A stretch of 55,457 nt of DNA from Ectocarpus siliculosus (GCA_000310025.1 FN649733.1:3612302-3667758); one strand, 5' to 3'. Counted from the first letter of the stretch, positions 10,820 through 23,922 are shown. Numbers and translations: made by a program. The notes: generated by a model from the sequence alone, not told the origin.

Positions 10820-13800
10820 ACTATGGTCTTGGCTAGCAGACAAGCCGCTCGGACAAAGTCCCCCTCCACTTTTGTACTCTAGCCGCGATATTCCCCCCGA
10901 GGTAGGCGCCCCGGTGCGCAGTGACCAGCCCCTTGGAAAGTTTAGGCGGTCTTACAGCATCACTGTCGCGGCTGCACCACCTGCCTGTTTTACTGGAGAC
11001 AATCGGGCGGGGGGAGGGGGGTTGCGCACAATGCATTGTTTTTCGATTCGAGAGAGGCGAGTGCGAAGCAGCAAGGAGGTGTTTGCCAAACTCCCGGCAG
11101 ATAGGTCTACTCGGGAGTCTAAGGGAGGTAGCAACCCATGGTGGAGCGTATGTGAGAAGCCGGACGTCGGTGTACGCTCCATCCCGGCGTGTGAGCAGGA
11201 TCTGGTCGCTCGGTAGCAGGAGGCGCGCCTGTCACCTGGGTTGCAAACCAGGAATGAATGAATGTATTTCCCGAAGAGCGCCCTGCCGTTTCGCCTCCTG
11301 CGTATCGATCGTATTTTCAGTAGCTAGCCCGTCGTCAACAGGCGTTTCGTCTCTCGCCCGCAACGGTTGCGATCACCCCCCCCCTCTTGGGGTGGTCTAA
11401 ACTACACCGTTTGTGCTACGTCCAAATGGTGTTGGTCGTTGGGATGTGTGAGGGCGCACGGTATTATGTGTGTGGCGCAGGAATTGTGATCATGGCGATT
11501 GCAATTGCTGGGGAGAGGAAAGGCATGTGCGTGCTCTGCTGTGCATGGGGTAGAATTTTGGTTCGGGGTCGAGGCCCTTCCTCGATCAGGAAACGTTTTC
11601 CAGAGGCACGGGGGCTGTTGCTTTCTGTACGGCGGTACGCGTGTCGGAGAGAGAGAGGGAGAGAGAGAGGAAATCGCGGCTGCGGATGTGTTGAAGAGAA
11701 AGTAGGATGTTACCGTTGGTCTTGCGCCATCCACTATCATTCACTGTTTTTGTTACTGTCAGTTGTTGGCGTTCCTGGGAATTCGATACGTCACGGCACC
11801 TTCTCAAGCGTTTCGGTCGGAGATGATGATGTCTCTTGTGTCTTGGTCGGTGCTCCTAGTCGTAGGAGAACCGTCGAGCCCTATTTAGCCAGCACCTCTC
11901 ACTCTGTCGTTATCGATCCGGGACCACATCTGATTTTATGTCATGTGGCATATGTTCAAGCGCAGCCTCTCGTGTTGACCGCTAGCACGGCCTCATCATC
12001 GTTGTTGTTGTCGTTGTAGATGTCGTTGTTGTTGCACTGTACCGGTCGGGGGAAAGGGCGGGGCCATGATGCGGATACGAGGGAGCAGATGATGTTGCTC
12101 GCATGCATATGGCGCTATCGACGTCTGTGTTTTTGGTGGGTCAAAGCCATCGTCGCAGCCCACCGCACCAAAGAAGAGGAGCAGAAAGCGGGGAAGCCTT
12201 TTACGGAAACTCGGCTGCTGGACCCATCCCGTGTGTAGTAGGTGGACGCTCTGTATGCTGTTGAGTCCACGGTGGTTGATGGGAATTTCAGGTCGTTCCT
12301 GTATATTACCACGTTTGTATGCATGCTGCTGTCTTGGTTCGACTGAAAGGGGTTTTGATAAGCTGAGAGCTGCGAGAACGGGCGTGGCAAGGTAGGCAGG
12401 GTTTCGGAAGCGTCACAGAACGCACGGCAGATGTGTATCACGCAAGGTTTCGGAAGTGTCACAGAACTCAAAGCAGAGGTACAGACTCTCTGGAATATTG
12501 TACGGTCGTACGGAAGGGACCCGGCGGGAGATGGGAAGAAGCTCCGTTTTTTGGTTGAGGCTCCATATATTTTGTGTCACCACCGCCGAATAGGATTTTG
12601 TACTTGAAGTAGAGTTTAGTGTACATCCTCGGCGGAGAAGGCTGTGTTTCTTGGCCCACTGCTGTTTGCATTTTTCTTTTTTTTCAGTCGGCCCGCAATG
12701 AATGCTGTCGTACCATGAGTTGTATTTTTGTGAGATTCTTAGCTTTTCAGCGAACCGAAGGCTCTCCGGAGCGGGCAAAAGCTCTGTTTTTGATGCATGC
12801 AGACTGATGGCGTGGCACTTCCACCACCGCCTGAGGAGCAGAAAGGGGTCAAACCTGGCGGTTATCTTCTTCCGTCACGCTTTAGTTGTTTCCTTTAGCT
12901 TGCTCTCGCCGACTTGCACTATCTTGTCACCGCCGTCGTGTCTGTTCCGTGCGTGGGGCTATCCGTTGAACCACAGTAGTAGCAAAGTGTTTTAGTTAGC
13001 CAGCCGCTGACTATTTCGGTTAATCAAGGCACACATACACCGCCTTGATGCCTACTAGAAGTATATCATAGGGAGTTGCAGCTCCCGCCGTAGCCTGAAT
13101 AATTTTCATTGAAAGGCCGTTCAGATCCGTACCAATCCCGTAACACTCACCACCGAAGCCCCGCCACCCGTTTTTATCATTGACGGTTACAAGTTATTAC
13201 ATGCCGCTGTCGTCGCACGGTAGAGGAGATAGCAAGCAGTGCGTCTGTCTCGATTCACACCCCGGTACATCGAGCTTCAATTTCTTCATATTCCTATGCG
13301 GGCGCACTGCAGTAATGACACGTGCTTCCTCTCGTGTTATTACCTCCCAGATATTCGATGTCCGAGAACTTCCTTCCTGAAATACATATCGCTTTTCATA
13401 CGCACGCGTACCATGCACACAGTAGAGCCAATCTCTCCCTCTCTTAATACCTCCCTGACACTCGATACAGCATCTCGATATCCCAAACCTACTTATTAGC
13501 ATAAACACTGCTAGTTTACACTCTAGACTGCCAAAACAGGGGAGGAAATAAAATAGGAAAGGCGTTAAAACCAAACGCCAGCATATACACCCATCACTTC
13601 CAACATGACACAAATAACGACGGAACCAACACAAAGAAAACCACCCGCACGCACGCACGCACGGAAATGGAAACCATAATACGGGATGCGGGACAACACT
13701 TTACCATGGTTGGGGCATGGTGCAATATTGGTACCTTGTACTGATAAACGTATCTTGTCATACACGTATGATATCATACCACCTTCTACAGGTGTGAGGT

Positions 13801-14435
13801 GCGCGCTATTGTGGCTCACAAACCTGAAACCCGTGCGTCCGCAAGATGCTATCTACCTTTGCTTGGAGTCCGGACCAATATTTTCTGGACTATTCCCCTA
13901 TCGGTGGACTTCCACCCCGTCCAATAATAACGCGCAACGCATGAACACAAACCAGAAAGTGTCAAGAGTTGTAGTTCGCTTCCCCTCCACATGCACAAAG
14001 TAAAGTTCAAACACGGAAGCTATCACCCTCCCCCCCCCGCTGTACACTACAATAGCGGTTAATGTAGGCGACTTAGCGAACAACGGGGGGGATCGTGGCA
14101 CCAACAAGGACGAAGAAACCATGTGCGAAACAAACCAAATATTGATATTCCCATTCTAATCTACTCTGCGCACGGCGAAATAAGCACACGTGGCTACCTT
14201 GTCTTGCGGGGAAAACGGAGGATGCGTTATTTTTTCCCCAAAAGAGAGAAAAAGAAAAAAAGGGGGGCCGTCTTTCATTTTCACCTAGGGCAGAAAAAAA
14301 TCCCTTGCCACTCTCTTCGGAAAGGAAATATAAAAACCATTCGGATACCAATGTGATTGTCCCAATGGCAGGTATTTCTCCGCACGAATTGGTACAAAGT
14401 GCAACAAACCGAGACGACAAATCGAAAAAAGTCTG
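10820..14435. other. Intergenic region between convergent SCC3 and the carrier gene
   Basis: This stretch should hold both 3' UTRs. No open frame with coding-like third-position GC bias or recognisable protein was found. It contains a T-rich tract near 10740, short GA runs near 11650, and ACGC-type simple repeat near 13650. No terminator or poly(A) signal can be assigned with confidence. Confidence 0.6.
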
Positions 14436-17400
14436 CTACAGGCCCGCCGAGCCCAAGATGGACTTGGCGAGGTCCACCCCGAAGAAACATGCAGCGTTGG
14501 CGGGAAAGGCCCTTAGCATGGCCGGGGCGACTCCCCTGTACAGGGCCGCCGCCCCCTCCTCCCTCAGCAGGGTCCTGAATACCGGCGGCACGGACAGATG
14601 GTTTGGGTTGTTGAGCAAGAGGCACGGCAAAGTGGCGAAGCGAATAGGTAGGCCACCCAACGGTTTGCGGAAAAGGCACCGCCTACAACCACCTATCAGA
14701 TTGACGCGAAGGCCGTGACACCAACGAAGTTACGAAGGCCGACGAAAAAAAATTATCCTGTTTTTTATCATTTGCATGCGTTGGCCGCGGCTGAAATGTC
14801 TGAGGTTTTTCATGTCGGCCAATCAACAGACAAGAGAACTCCGTGGACAAACGTAAAAAACGCCACCAAAACTGCAACGATGTTCTCGTGACAAAGTAAC
14901 CAATGGGATTGCTGCAATTTGAGCGACTCTTCTTCTGCACTGTTTCTTCTGAGTCCGACGAGAGAGTTCGCAGAACGTGTCTGCGAGGAAGGAATCAGCC
15001 AATAGGAAGAAGGCAAGCGCCGCCGTCCAAGTCAACCAATCAGGAGACCACCCATGAAAATCAACGCCATGGCATGCATGCACTGTTCACCTTAGGACAT
15101 CCCCGAGATTCGAATAGGTACCCTCCGCCGCTGTTTGCCAGCGAGACTTGATCACATCAGGCGGGATAGCGACTGCCCATGTCGCCATGCCTGCAGAGGA
15201 TAAGAAAGGAGCAAGGCGAGGGAAGATCGGCGGGTAGAAAAAACTACAGGAGATGCCAACGTATAGTACGCAAACCGGTTTACACCCGTCCAACGCGTGA
15301 CTTGGAGACGTCAAACCGAGTGAAATTTAAATTTCCTCCGCCGCCGCCTGCACTTTCGCGACCAAAAAAAAAAAAAAAAAGAAGCGAGAGAGGGGCACTA
15401 CCAAAACCAGAAGCGAGCGACACATGACCCGAAAACGAAAGCGAAAAACAAAAACAGAAACCATGGCATCAATGCAGCCGGTCTCCAGACCGCAAACGCG
15501 CGCTTGGGAGCACTCCCATTGGGCCATAATGCTAACTGCCGGGAGTTACGTCACCGAAAATACCCCGCCCCTCATTCCCCTAAAACTGTACCTGCGAACC
15601 CCCCGGCGGACAAAATCCCCGCGCTGGATACCGTGCCGTCCTCCGCAGCGAAGGCCTCTTTCAGAAACTCGTACACTCCGAAGTACGCCACCGACCTTGA
15701 TAAAAAAGAAAAAATGTAAGGCGGGGATTGGATTTTGTTAGCAGCAGTAGAAACAACGAGTACGCGTCCCCACAGGACGAAACTCGCTCCGCAAAGAGCA
15801 GGGTTGTTTTCGCATATTTTGAAGGTGCTTTAACAAAACAAAAAGATAGGCCACCAAGAAGGGTTGAAGGCGCTAAATAACTCTGCTTCGGCTTTGTTTA
15901 CCCAGGCACGTCGCGCATGAGCGTAACCTCCCAGCCCTTGAACACGCTCCCGATACCCCCCGTTGCGTGCAGCTTCCTGGCGCAATCGACCATGCCCAAA
16001 TACTTCGGCTTGGCGCCTCTGGCAACCTGGTGTTTTGTTGTTTGGCGATGGCAAGGCGGGACGAGCGATGGCACAGCGGGGATGCGGCGGGAGGGAAACA
16101 CGACGCGGCGTTTCGTGTCCAACGAGGCGGTTTCAAGGTTAAAATGGCGACAATGGCGACAATGGCGACAACGACAATGGCGACAGCGATTTACGCTCAT
16201 CACGATGACCACAACGAAGACTACAAGCACAACAACAAAACAACAACTGCACCAACAATAGACACCAATATGACAACAAACAATACCCACTATAATAATA
16301 GCAGCACCAACCACAGCAGTAAACAAAAACAACCACACCACTACCACCACCAACACCAACAGACACCCAACGCCATGGATTACCCACGGTGAGCCCACAG
16401 CATGCGACTACAACATGCGGACTCCAAGACCTACCTCCTCCCCCTGAATCTGCAGGAGACACTTGATCCGCTCGACGGGCGCCATGAGCGCTGTCGCCGG
16501 CAGGGCGCTGAACGCCCCAGCCAACATCTTTTCTCCCAAGCTCATCTTGGCGTCGGCATCTTTCCCCTTCGCAGCTCTATTCGTCGGAAAAAAACAAAAA
16601 GAGAGATATCATGAGCTATTAATAGCTGACACGGAACGAAAGAGAAGCATTTCTCAAAGTTATTATTTCGCTCAACGCACCGAGACCGAACAAGTTCAGA
16701 GGAATTCTTCGAGGTTAATTTTCGCTCGACACCCTGCGAACGAACGGGAAAAAAAGAGGGTTACTTTTCAACGTTATTTTTCGCTTTTAAGGTGTGCCAA
16801 CACACGCTCGGGAAGCCGTTGTTGGGATTCCGCCGAGTGTTCCGCGAGTATTCCGCTAGTGTTCCGCGAGCGCTGCTGCCGCACGGTTCGGTCGACTCGA
16901 CGCCCTCGTCGTCGTCACCATCTCTAGCACCTCGTCGTTGTCACCATCTCTAGCACGAGGAGGCCGCCCACAAAGCACACAAGGCAGCGAGCGGTGCGCC
17001 GAGGACGGACGAAGCGGCGAACACTGAAACAAGACGGGGGGCACCGCTAAGCTTCGACACCTGCCGCAGAATTCCTTTCGGCGTTACGGCCCCAGCTTAG
17101 CCCGCCGACCCTCCAATTCAAAAATCACCGGCGTTCACAAGCACAACACCTACAGAGACCACACGGAACGACGGCCAATAAAATGGAGCGGCGGCCCTCT
17201 GACCCGCGACACCGACCGCGGGCGGCGGGGGAACATGAGGTATATATCAAAAGGGAGACTGTCTTACCTGCACAGCTTGAGCCCCATGTCGTATCCCCAG
17301 AAGCATGTGGCAAAGATAGGAGACACGCCCACCAGAGGAGCGGAAACGCCGCGATAGAAACCCCTCGGCTGCACGAAACAGCAGTAGTATGTGTGTGCCG

Positions 17401-19461
17401 AATGGAGGAGAAACGTTCGGGCGGAGGGGGGGGGGGCAGGAACACATGGATAGGAAGAGAGAGAGAGAGAGAAAGAGAGGGGGAGAGACGGAGGGAGAGA
17501 CAGACAGAGAGACAGACAGAGAGAGAGAGACAAGGTTTTGCAGAATAAGTATCACTTCTGCTGCACGTGAGCGACCAAATAAATAAACCCGGGTGCCATC
17601 GTCCCCACCCTCGACACCATCGTCCCGGTCGAACTTTGGTTCTTCTCTTGTCTTCTCCATTGATTCGACCGACTGCACTACACCTCCAACCAGTCTACGA
17701 GCCAGCGGGGTTACCTCCTTGTAACGGGCGGCGTTTCGACCCGCACAGCTACCCGCTGCGACACTGCACTCTCTGCCACTTTCAGCTTCGCAACGGGATC
17801 CTCACAAATCACATCTGGGGTCATCAACAGCAATGAGACTGTGCCACCAGCAAGCATCCAAGGCGGACTACACGATCTTACTTCTCCAACTGCCCCTAAG
17901 GGCACACACCTGGGCATTTCTCCCTTAGCTGCGCAACGAACTGCACTGCTGTGTAATCGAGAGGAACATGCAATTATTTTTTTCTCTCCGTCTACCCCGC
18001 TGTCGTTTGTTGCGCCCCCTCCCCCCCAAAAAAACAAAAGCACAGCAGCGCCCGACAGGCCCTTGGTCAGTCCACTCACCCCCTCTGCCTGGAGGGTCTT
18101 AGCCGCGGCGTCGGCTACCCCCTTGTACTGGCCCCCGGTCTGGAGCTTAACCTTGAGGAGGTCGAGGGGGTGACCAACAATCACCAGGCACATGCCTGTA
18201 CAAAAAATGCGGTCGGGAAAGGGGGGAGGAGGGGGTACTCATGTAAACGCATGCCGCAGTTGTTAGACCATTGACCACGGGCCCCCTCCACAGGACCGAG
18301 CATATTTCCCACAGGACTGACTAATCACCCTTAGCCAATCGTCCCTTCCTACTTTCCCAAAGGTGGGTCAAACATGGGGGGAGGAGGAAACAAAGAGGAA
18401 AGAGGCGAAAAAAAAACATATCGCTCTTGGCGATAGCGCACGTAACGCACTCTTTTTCAAGGCCTTGAGAGATGGACTCCAAGGGGGTACGCAAGCAGGC
18501 ATCAAGGCACGTTTTTTTGCCTGGGGACGACGGGGTACTGTTTGTAGGAGGGCGAGGAACTCACACGTGATGCTGCTGCTACAAAGAGGATCGACGGTAC
18601 TAACCGTGCTGGTGCTTTAAGCACGAGTATGTCTTACACCTCGCGTGGGGGGGGAACACGCTACTAGGAGGGGGGCAGTATGGAAAAATTGTAAACTTAT
18701 CAGCATTTGTTTTTTAAAAGAAGCCTCTGCTGCTCACGGGACAGCATTCCACGCGCTCCTACAGCTCTGAAAGACGAGTGCTCTTGTGCCCTCGCACCTA
18801 ACTTCCATCCGTGCTCGTTTATTAAGGTTTCCTCCGTGTCAGAACCCAGCAGAGGCCGGATACTTTTGCGGGTCATTTCCGGTATTATTTTGATCTCTCA
18901 GGGTAAGGACTTCACGTCCCCCGAGGCACACAGCATGCCCGGGTCATTTGGCCTAGTGTGAACCGAGCCTTTACCGGTTCCGCCCTGGCGCTCGTACACA
19001 ACGACTAGCCCCCTCCTACAACACAGCTCTTGCCAGTTTTCACCTACTGTATCTCGACACAGACGTGCCGTCATTGTGGAACGCCTTTTTAACAGCCCCC
19101 CCCCCCCACTGCTTGGTGATGTGAGAGCCTGGTCCGGTGAGAACCCGGCGTGCTCCGTCCCGGCTTTGTAAGGGTGCGAGGTCAATGGTCTAACGACTAC
19201 GGCATGCTCGACTATGAGTACGCCCCTCCCCTCCCCCCCTGCTGCCGTCCTTCCAAAGCCTTCATCTTTCTACTGTACCCCCATGGGAAATGCTTGTGTC
19301 ACAAGATTGCCAGGGTTCGTGCGTGTTGGTGCAGTCGAAGCTAATGTCTCGTCTGCTGGTTCCTTGGCTTGGGGCACTGAGATTACTGTCATGCCAATCG
19401 GCACCTGGATCTACAGTGCATTTACGCCCTGACTACATATCTCCCCCCCTCTTCTCGTCTG

Positions 19462-19530
<69 letters not shown>

Positions 19531-19837
19531 CTTCTTTCTCTGTATGTCTGTATGTCTGTCTCTGTATGTCTATTTGATGCAATATACGAGCGGGGGGGCG
19601 CGGGGGGGATCAGCAACGATGCACACGGTAAGAAGAGGTGGGGGGGTGGATACCTACTACAGGTTTCGTGCACGTGTGATACACACCCCGAGCCATGAAA
19701 GGCAGTCGGTCAGAACCGTCGCTCTTACCCTTACCTCCAAACCCGCCGGCCAAGAAGTTGGCGAACCCGGACAGTTCTGTCGTCGGATCGACCAACGTTT
19801 CGGAACATTGCGTTGGGTTCCCCAGCACCAAAGTCAT
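14436..19837 (-). CDS. Mitochondrial carnitine/acylcarnitine-type carrier (SLC25 family, SLC25A20-like)
   Basis: Six-helix inner-membrane carrier, probably exchanging acylcarnitine or a related cation for a partner (family knowledge). Exons in transcript order: 19837-19735, 18195-18080, 17368-17268, 16576-16435, 16026-15902, 15695-15592, 15190-15091, 14574-14436. The total is 930 nt, or 309 aa plus TAG, the usual length for the family. Three signature motifs are present: [11 protein letters not shown] (P44-K49), [12 protein letters not shown] (P140-K145) and [11 protein letters not shown] (P240-K245). The second and third, with LMRDVPG and [14 protein letters not shown], point to the acylcarnitine/ornithine-type branch. 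The ATG at 19837 has A at -3 and was chosen over an in-frame ATG at 19849, where the upstream CTG-repeat codons look non-coding. All junctions are GT-AG. The substrate is not proven. A basic amino-acid carrier of the same branch is possible. Confidence 0.88.
16143..16370 (-). repeat. Low-complexity tract (ATGGCGACA)n then CAA/CCA-rich DNA in a carrier intron
   Basis: About four copies of an ATGGCGACA-like 9-mer are followed by about 180 bp rich in ACAACA, ACCACAA and CACCACCAA. The tract lies in the carrier intron between exons at 16435 and 16026. It is open in some frames but has no coding character. Confidence 0.7.
17456..17531 (+). repeat. (GA)n / GACA microsatellite
   Basis: An impure GA-rich tract with GACAGACA interruptions in the carrier intron between exons 18080 and 17368. 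It is preceded by a run of G. Confidence 0.9.
18234..18276 (+). repeat. Partial copy of dispersed 93-bp repeat
   Basis: GTACTCATGTAAACGCATGC followed by CGCAGTTGTTAGACCATTGACC is a diverged match to the first half of the repeat at 32260-32352. It is preceded by a G-rich run, as in the other copies. It lies in the carrier's first intron. Confidence 0.6.
19128..19220 (-). repeat. Dispersed 93-bp repeat, minus-strand copy
   Basis: This is the reverse complement of the sequence at 32260-32352 and 33290-33382 with few differences (CCTGGTCCGGTGAGAACCCG at one end, CTATGAGTA at the other). It borders a poly-C run as in the other copies. It lies in the carrier's first intron. Confidence 0.85.
19463..19528 (+). 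repeat. (CT)n microsatellite
   Basis: A pure CT dinucleotide tract of about 33 units in the first intron of the carrier gene. Confidence 0.97.
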
Positions 19838-21933
19838 ATTACACCACATCAACAGCGGTAGCAGCAGCAGCAGCAGCAGCAGGACGAGGCAGCGCCAGTA
19901 CACGCACCAGAAGCCGCGGGTAAAACAGGAAGAATAGCGCGCAGAATGTCATCAGAGCGCACCAAGCACGCGTGCAACCGTGGAAATATCACACAAGAAG
20001 GAGGGGGCAGTCCGAATACCACATACCTACAGAACGGGCCCGGAGATGACAAGGGTCAAAATCGAGTCGAGCCTCAATTTGCATAGGAAGTAAGAACCCA
20101 GCCTCGGCCCAACCTAGAGGTTCCTACATAAGTGCGGGCGCTAACAGCTGTACGGCCCAGGCTTGGAGTCTTGTCGTCGTGCAATGGCGGCATTTTGAAA
20201 ACTTGGCGGTACGGCTGTAAGCTGTGTGGTACACAACAGAGGTACACGCCGCTAATACATGTAAATTTACGCCGCTAATTTTGCAAGTTCGGTGGACCTT
20301 TCCATGGTTGTGATCGGTATCAAGCCATGGTCGGTATCAAATCCGGAGACAGCCGATGGAAGCAGCTGCAGTGGCTGGTGCTCCTCCCGCTACTGAAACC
20401 TACTGCACTACAAGTACCATCGCGAGCTGTAACACCATCAGACTCACATGCGCTCTGAGCATAGACATGTCAACTGCATCACCCCCGACCAATTCGGCAC
20501 GATGGACAAGAAACCCCCCAATGGTCGCGTCGTCCACACAGCTACAGTGGTAAATCACTCTATTCGTCTTTCTTATTCGGATGTTACTAGAGCGTTGCAC
20601 TCGTCAAACGGCGCTCTACACTCTACAGCTGTTGCTTCGGCATATTCAAGTGGTACTCAAATTCAGGGGCGGGGATTCGGAGACCATCAGTACGAAGTCG
20701 CGACACCATATTTTTCGGTCTATCTCGATGTACAATTAGCAGAAAAAATGGTGCATATATATTGAGCAGATGAGGAATAGATAACAACCATGAAACGTAG
20801 ACGACGTTAGCACTGGGAACAGCTGGCCTGCTGGTATGACAGCAGTGACCAGGCAGACTTTGCTCTCTGCATGGTCGCCCTCGAATGCCGTGTAAACATC
20901 CAATCTAAATGTAGACTATGTCTTCCTTTCCTTGCCTCTCTTGGGTGTCTCTTCCGTCATGCTGGCCCTTCTCTCCACGTCGAGATGCTGCCGTGAGCAC
21001 TTAGTGGACTCCCTGCTTCCGATGTACCTCTCACTTCTCTCTTTCTTTCTCTCTCGCTCCCTCCTGTTCCCCTCCTCTGGCTTCTGCCTTTCTATGCCTC
21101 TCTCCTTTTCCACGCGCCAAAGTGCCTAGGTCGAGAGTCGAGAGATTTGTTCGTCAACACGGCTGGTTCGCCGTGGGGCGTGTGGTGCCGATTCGGCACA
21201 ATCCAAAGTGACAACCCACCGCTCGTGGCTCGTGGGGGGAGCCATGGGGCAGGTGTCAACAAACATCATCTACAGCAGTAGATTGATTGTTAGATTACAA
21301 TCCCATATAGACCGGGGGGGGGGAATCCAAGACAGCCGCTGACTGCGTAGGTCAGGGGTACACTGCCCACTCAACACAGAAATCGCGTTCACCACAGTAA
21401 CAAGGAGGCCAAACATGCACGTGGAGAGTCACGATGCATAGTCTTATGCATACAAATCTACAGCCTGCGTCTTGGGTACCAGTTGTAAGTATGGATATCA
21501 TGTGCCGTTGCACCCCATTCGTCCTGTTTCTCGAGACAAAACGCAACAAGAGACGACTGTATCATGAATGTGGAGCCTCAAAGTAAGGGTTCTCTGTCGC
21601 TGCTGTTGTTGCTGTTCAACACATGAAACAAACGTGATGGATCTACACTGTTGTTGTTGTTGTTGTTGTAGGGTTGGCACGGGCGGTGCCGTTGGCGTTG
21701 CAGGATACTGCGGGTCTGTGCCCGTAGTGCTGGTCGTCTCGCCGCGTTGTTCCCCTGAGCGATGTACGCCTTGTACATGGGGGGTATGGTCCACTCGGAT
21801 GGCCCCCTCGTCCCCACTTGTGGTTGGAGCTGGCGCTTTGTGTTCTCGGCGGCGCCATCAGCACGGATGGTTCAGCGTTGTCGCCGGTACCGAGTCATCT
21901 CGTCCGAACTTCGTGGATGTCCCTCCGTGGGCC

Positions 21934-22063
21934 GTCCATGGACGCGTCTATGGACCGCCGTCCGTGGAAGTCTGTGGACATTTCGGTGGACGTCCACGGA
22001 CAACGTCCACGGACAACATCCACGGGCGTCTTTCCAGGTGTCCATGGACGTCCGTCCGCGGAC
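21934..22063. repeat. Cluster of GTCC-NN-GGAC palindromes
   Basis: GTCCATGGAC occurs at 21934 and 22040, GTCCGCGGAC at 22054, and GTCCACGGAC at 21992 and 22005. The spaces between them are filled with related TGGAC/GTCCA half-sites. Three of the five are perfect 10-bp palindromes. Confidence 0.75.
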
Positions 22064-22801
22064 ACGTCCACAGACGTAACAATGAATGAATGTCAAATGC
22101 TTTATGCATCAGTGGTATCGAGTCGGCTCGTCGTCGCTCTCATCGCGTTTCCTTTGTTTCATTGAGTCAGATGTGATTTTTGGGCGTCATAACAATACTG
22201 GGAGCCTTAGTCTTCAACAGGGAGGAGAAAAAACGCTCGATGCGCCCAATGACGAGCGAGCCCTGTAGTTTAGGAGCGGAACTCCATCGTTGGTCAGTCA
22301 GGTGGTTAACTGACCACTGGCGAAGAGGATATAGTACTGCTGCTGCAGTCTACATGTAGACTGACTTACAAGTTGCTCCCCATTTTTGGTGCAATGGGTT
22401 CCGAGAAATAAAATTAACTGCCAACCAACCGAGGCTGAGCACTATAATGTATTCAGAGAGGCTACATACGGCGTGGGGCACGAAATCGTGGGACAACAGA
22501 ACTTCCAACTGTTTGCAGCAGCATGGGTAATTTAACTATCTTAGACACGTACTTATTACATACAAAATACGCTTGTTGTGTTTTAAAAGAATGTATCCGC
22601 CCTCCTCCCGCTTGCTCTTGGTTTGTTTGTGTACGTGTGTGTGCACCGCTTTTAGCTGGCTCTGTACCACCACCCTGGTCTCCGAAAACAACACAACAAC
22701 TAACAACTGCTCGTTTCCAGATATATATATATTATACAGCATGGTTCTCTACGACAACTCGATATTCTCAACAAAAAATCCCGGAGAGATTCAACTCATG
22801 A

Positions 22802-22978
22802 ATGACTTCGCCAGACGGCATGCGGCGTGTTTCCGCCATTGACCTCGAGGATTTTCTGTCCGTGTGGACCCGCTTGAAAGAGCGGGGCGACGCCGTCAAC
22901 CCTCCCGGGTTCCTGTCCGTGGCCATGAACGCGCGTGGCAAGTCCATGTGGGGCCCGCCAACGGCTACTACTACTCTG
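22802..22978 (+). pseudogene. Coding-like fragment, unidentified protein
   Basis: A frame from an ATG at 22802 reads through RRVSAIDLEDFLSVWTRLKE and on to NPPGFLSVAMNARGKSMWGP, with strong G/C preference at third positions. This is typical of true exons here and unlike the surrounding AT-richer DNA. It dissolves into CT-rich repeat after about 22978. The RGDAVNPPGFLSVAM part recalls the NPxG(Y/F)L motif seen near the C-terminus of some replication-initiator proteins, but that is only a resemblance. It could be one exon of an unseen gene or a transposon relic. No flanking splice sites were convincing. Confidence 0.3.
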
Positions 22979-23332
22979 TCTGTCTGTCTTGTTGTTCTGT
23001 TATCGTCTCTCGCCCGTTATACTTCACTGACTGCTGCTGTTGTTGCAATCCGCTCACTCGCCTCTCGACCACACCACCAGTCAGTCAGTTAGTGCTCTTT
23101 GCTGCTCTGTGGCGCTTGTCATTTGTGGGTGGCCGGAACATTTGCAGCTGCCGACCGTGCGTGGTGGCTGCACACTTCACGTATGGCACCGCCTCCTGGA
23201 CTACATGTATGTATGTACAGCTGCCACCCGAAGAATGAATGTGATAGACAGTATAGCTAAATAACTGCCACCTCCTTCCCTGCTTGCTTGGTGGTTGCAC
23301 GCGTATTAGAATAATAATGCTGACTGCCGATC

Positions 23333-23660
23333 GCGAGTTGGGAGGCAGATGCTCATCATCATTCGTTCGTGTAGAGCTGCCAACTACTGCTGCTGGGGGC
23401 TGCACACACACCACGCACGTGTCACGTGGTACCACGTGGCTAAAGTTTGGCATATAGATAGATGGTTGGTGGGCTTTGGTTGGCGAGTTGGGAGGCAGAT
23501 GCTCATCATCTCGTTCGTGTAGAGCTGCCAACTGCTGGGGGCTGCACACCCACACGTGCCACTCACGTGATATCGCGTGGCTACAGTTTGACATGGATGG
23601 ATGGTTGGTTGGTTGGTTGGTTGGATGGATGGATGGGTGTAGCTGCCATCCCTTGGCGGG
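23333..23660 (+). repeat. 150-bp tandem repeat interrupted by the copia insertion
   Basis: Unit 1 (23333-23482) and unit 2 (from 23483) both start GCGAGTTGGGAGGCAGATGC. They share AGAGCTGCCAACT, GGGGGCTGCACAC and a GATGGTTGG-rich end. A third partial unit begins AGCTGCCATCCC at 23641 and is cut by the copia element. It resumes after the element at 29020 (GGCTGTACATG...). A more diverged unit may lie near 23130-23230. Confidence 0.75.
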
Positions 23661-23665
23661 GGCTG
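23661..23665. repeat. Target site duplication GGCTG, left
   Basis: GGCTG directly before the left LTR is identical to 29020-29024 directly after the right LTR. Five bp is the usual duplication for Ty1/copia elements. Confidence 0.92.
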
Positions 23666-23922
23666 TGTTCGAGAGCCTGCGAACATTGGTGTTGGATACG
23701 CGTGCTGTATGATTTGGTGTCACGCAGATTGGTAAGATTGCCGTTTGGTAGGGGGCACCGTGATGAGGCACGGGCCCCCTCCTTGCTGTTGGAGCGTTGG
23801 AGCTGCTCTGTGTAGAGCACTCCCTCTTTCGTCCGTGTGAAGGACGGTCGCCTACCTCTCGTGAAGTTAATACATCACCGAAACAGTCTCACTCGATAAA
23901 TAAGTGGCGTAGGCCGTAAACA
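23666..23922 (+). repeat. Left LTR (257 bp)
   Basis: It begins TGTTCGAGAG and ends CGTAAACA, a TG...CA terminal pair. It contains a TATA-like GATAAATAA near its 3' end. It aligns without gaps to 28763-29019 with nine substitutions, seven of them transitions. Confidence 0.96.

Larger units (their letters stand above)
19838..23660. other. Intergenic region between the carrier 5' end and the copia element
   Basis: It should contain the carrier promoter and 5' UTR (minus strand, above 19837), but no TATA or other element can be assigned. A CAG run lies at 19858-19882. From 20060 to 21900 nothing gene-like was found. Notable contents are a cluster of GTCC...GGAC palindromes, a coding-like fragment near 22.8 kb and a 150-bp tandem repeat, each listed separately. 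Confidence 0.55.
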
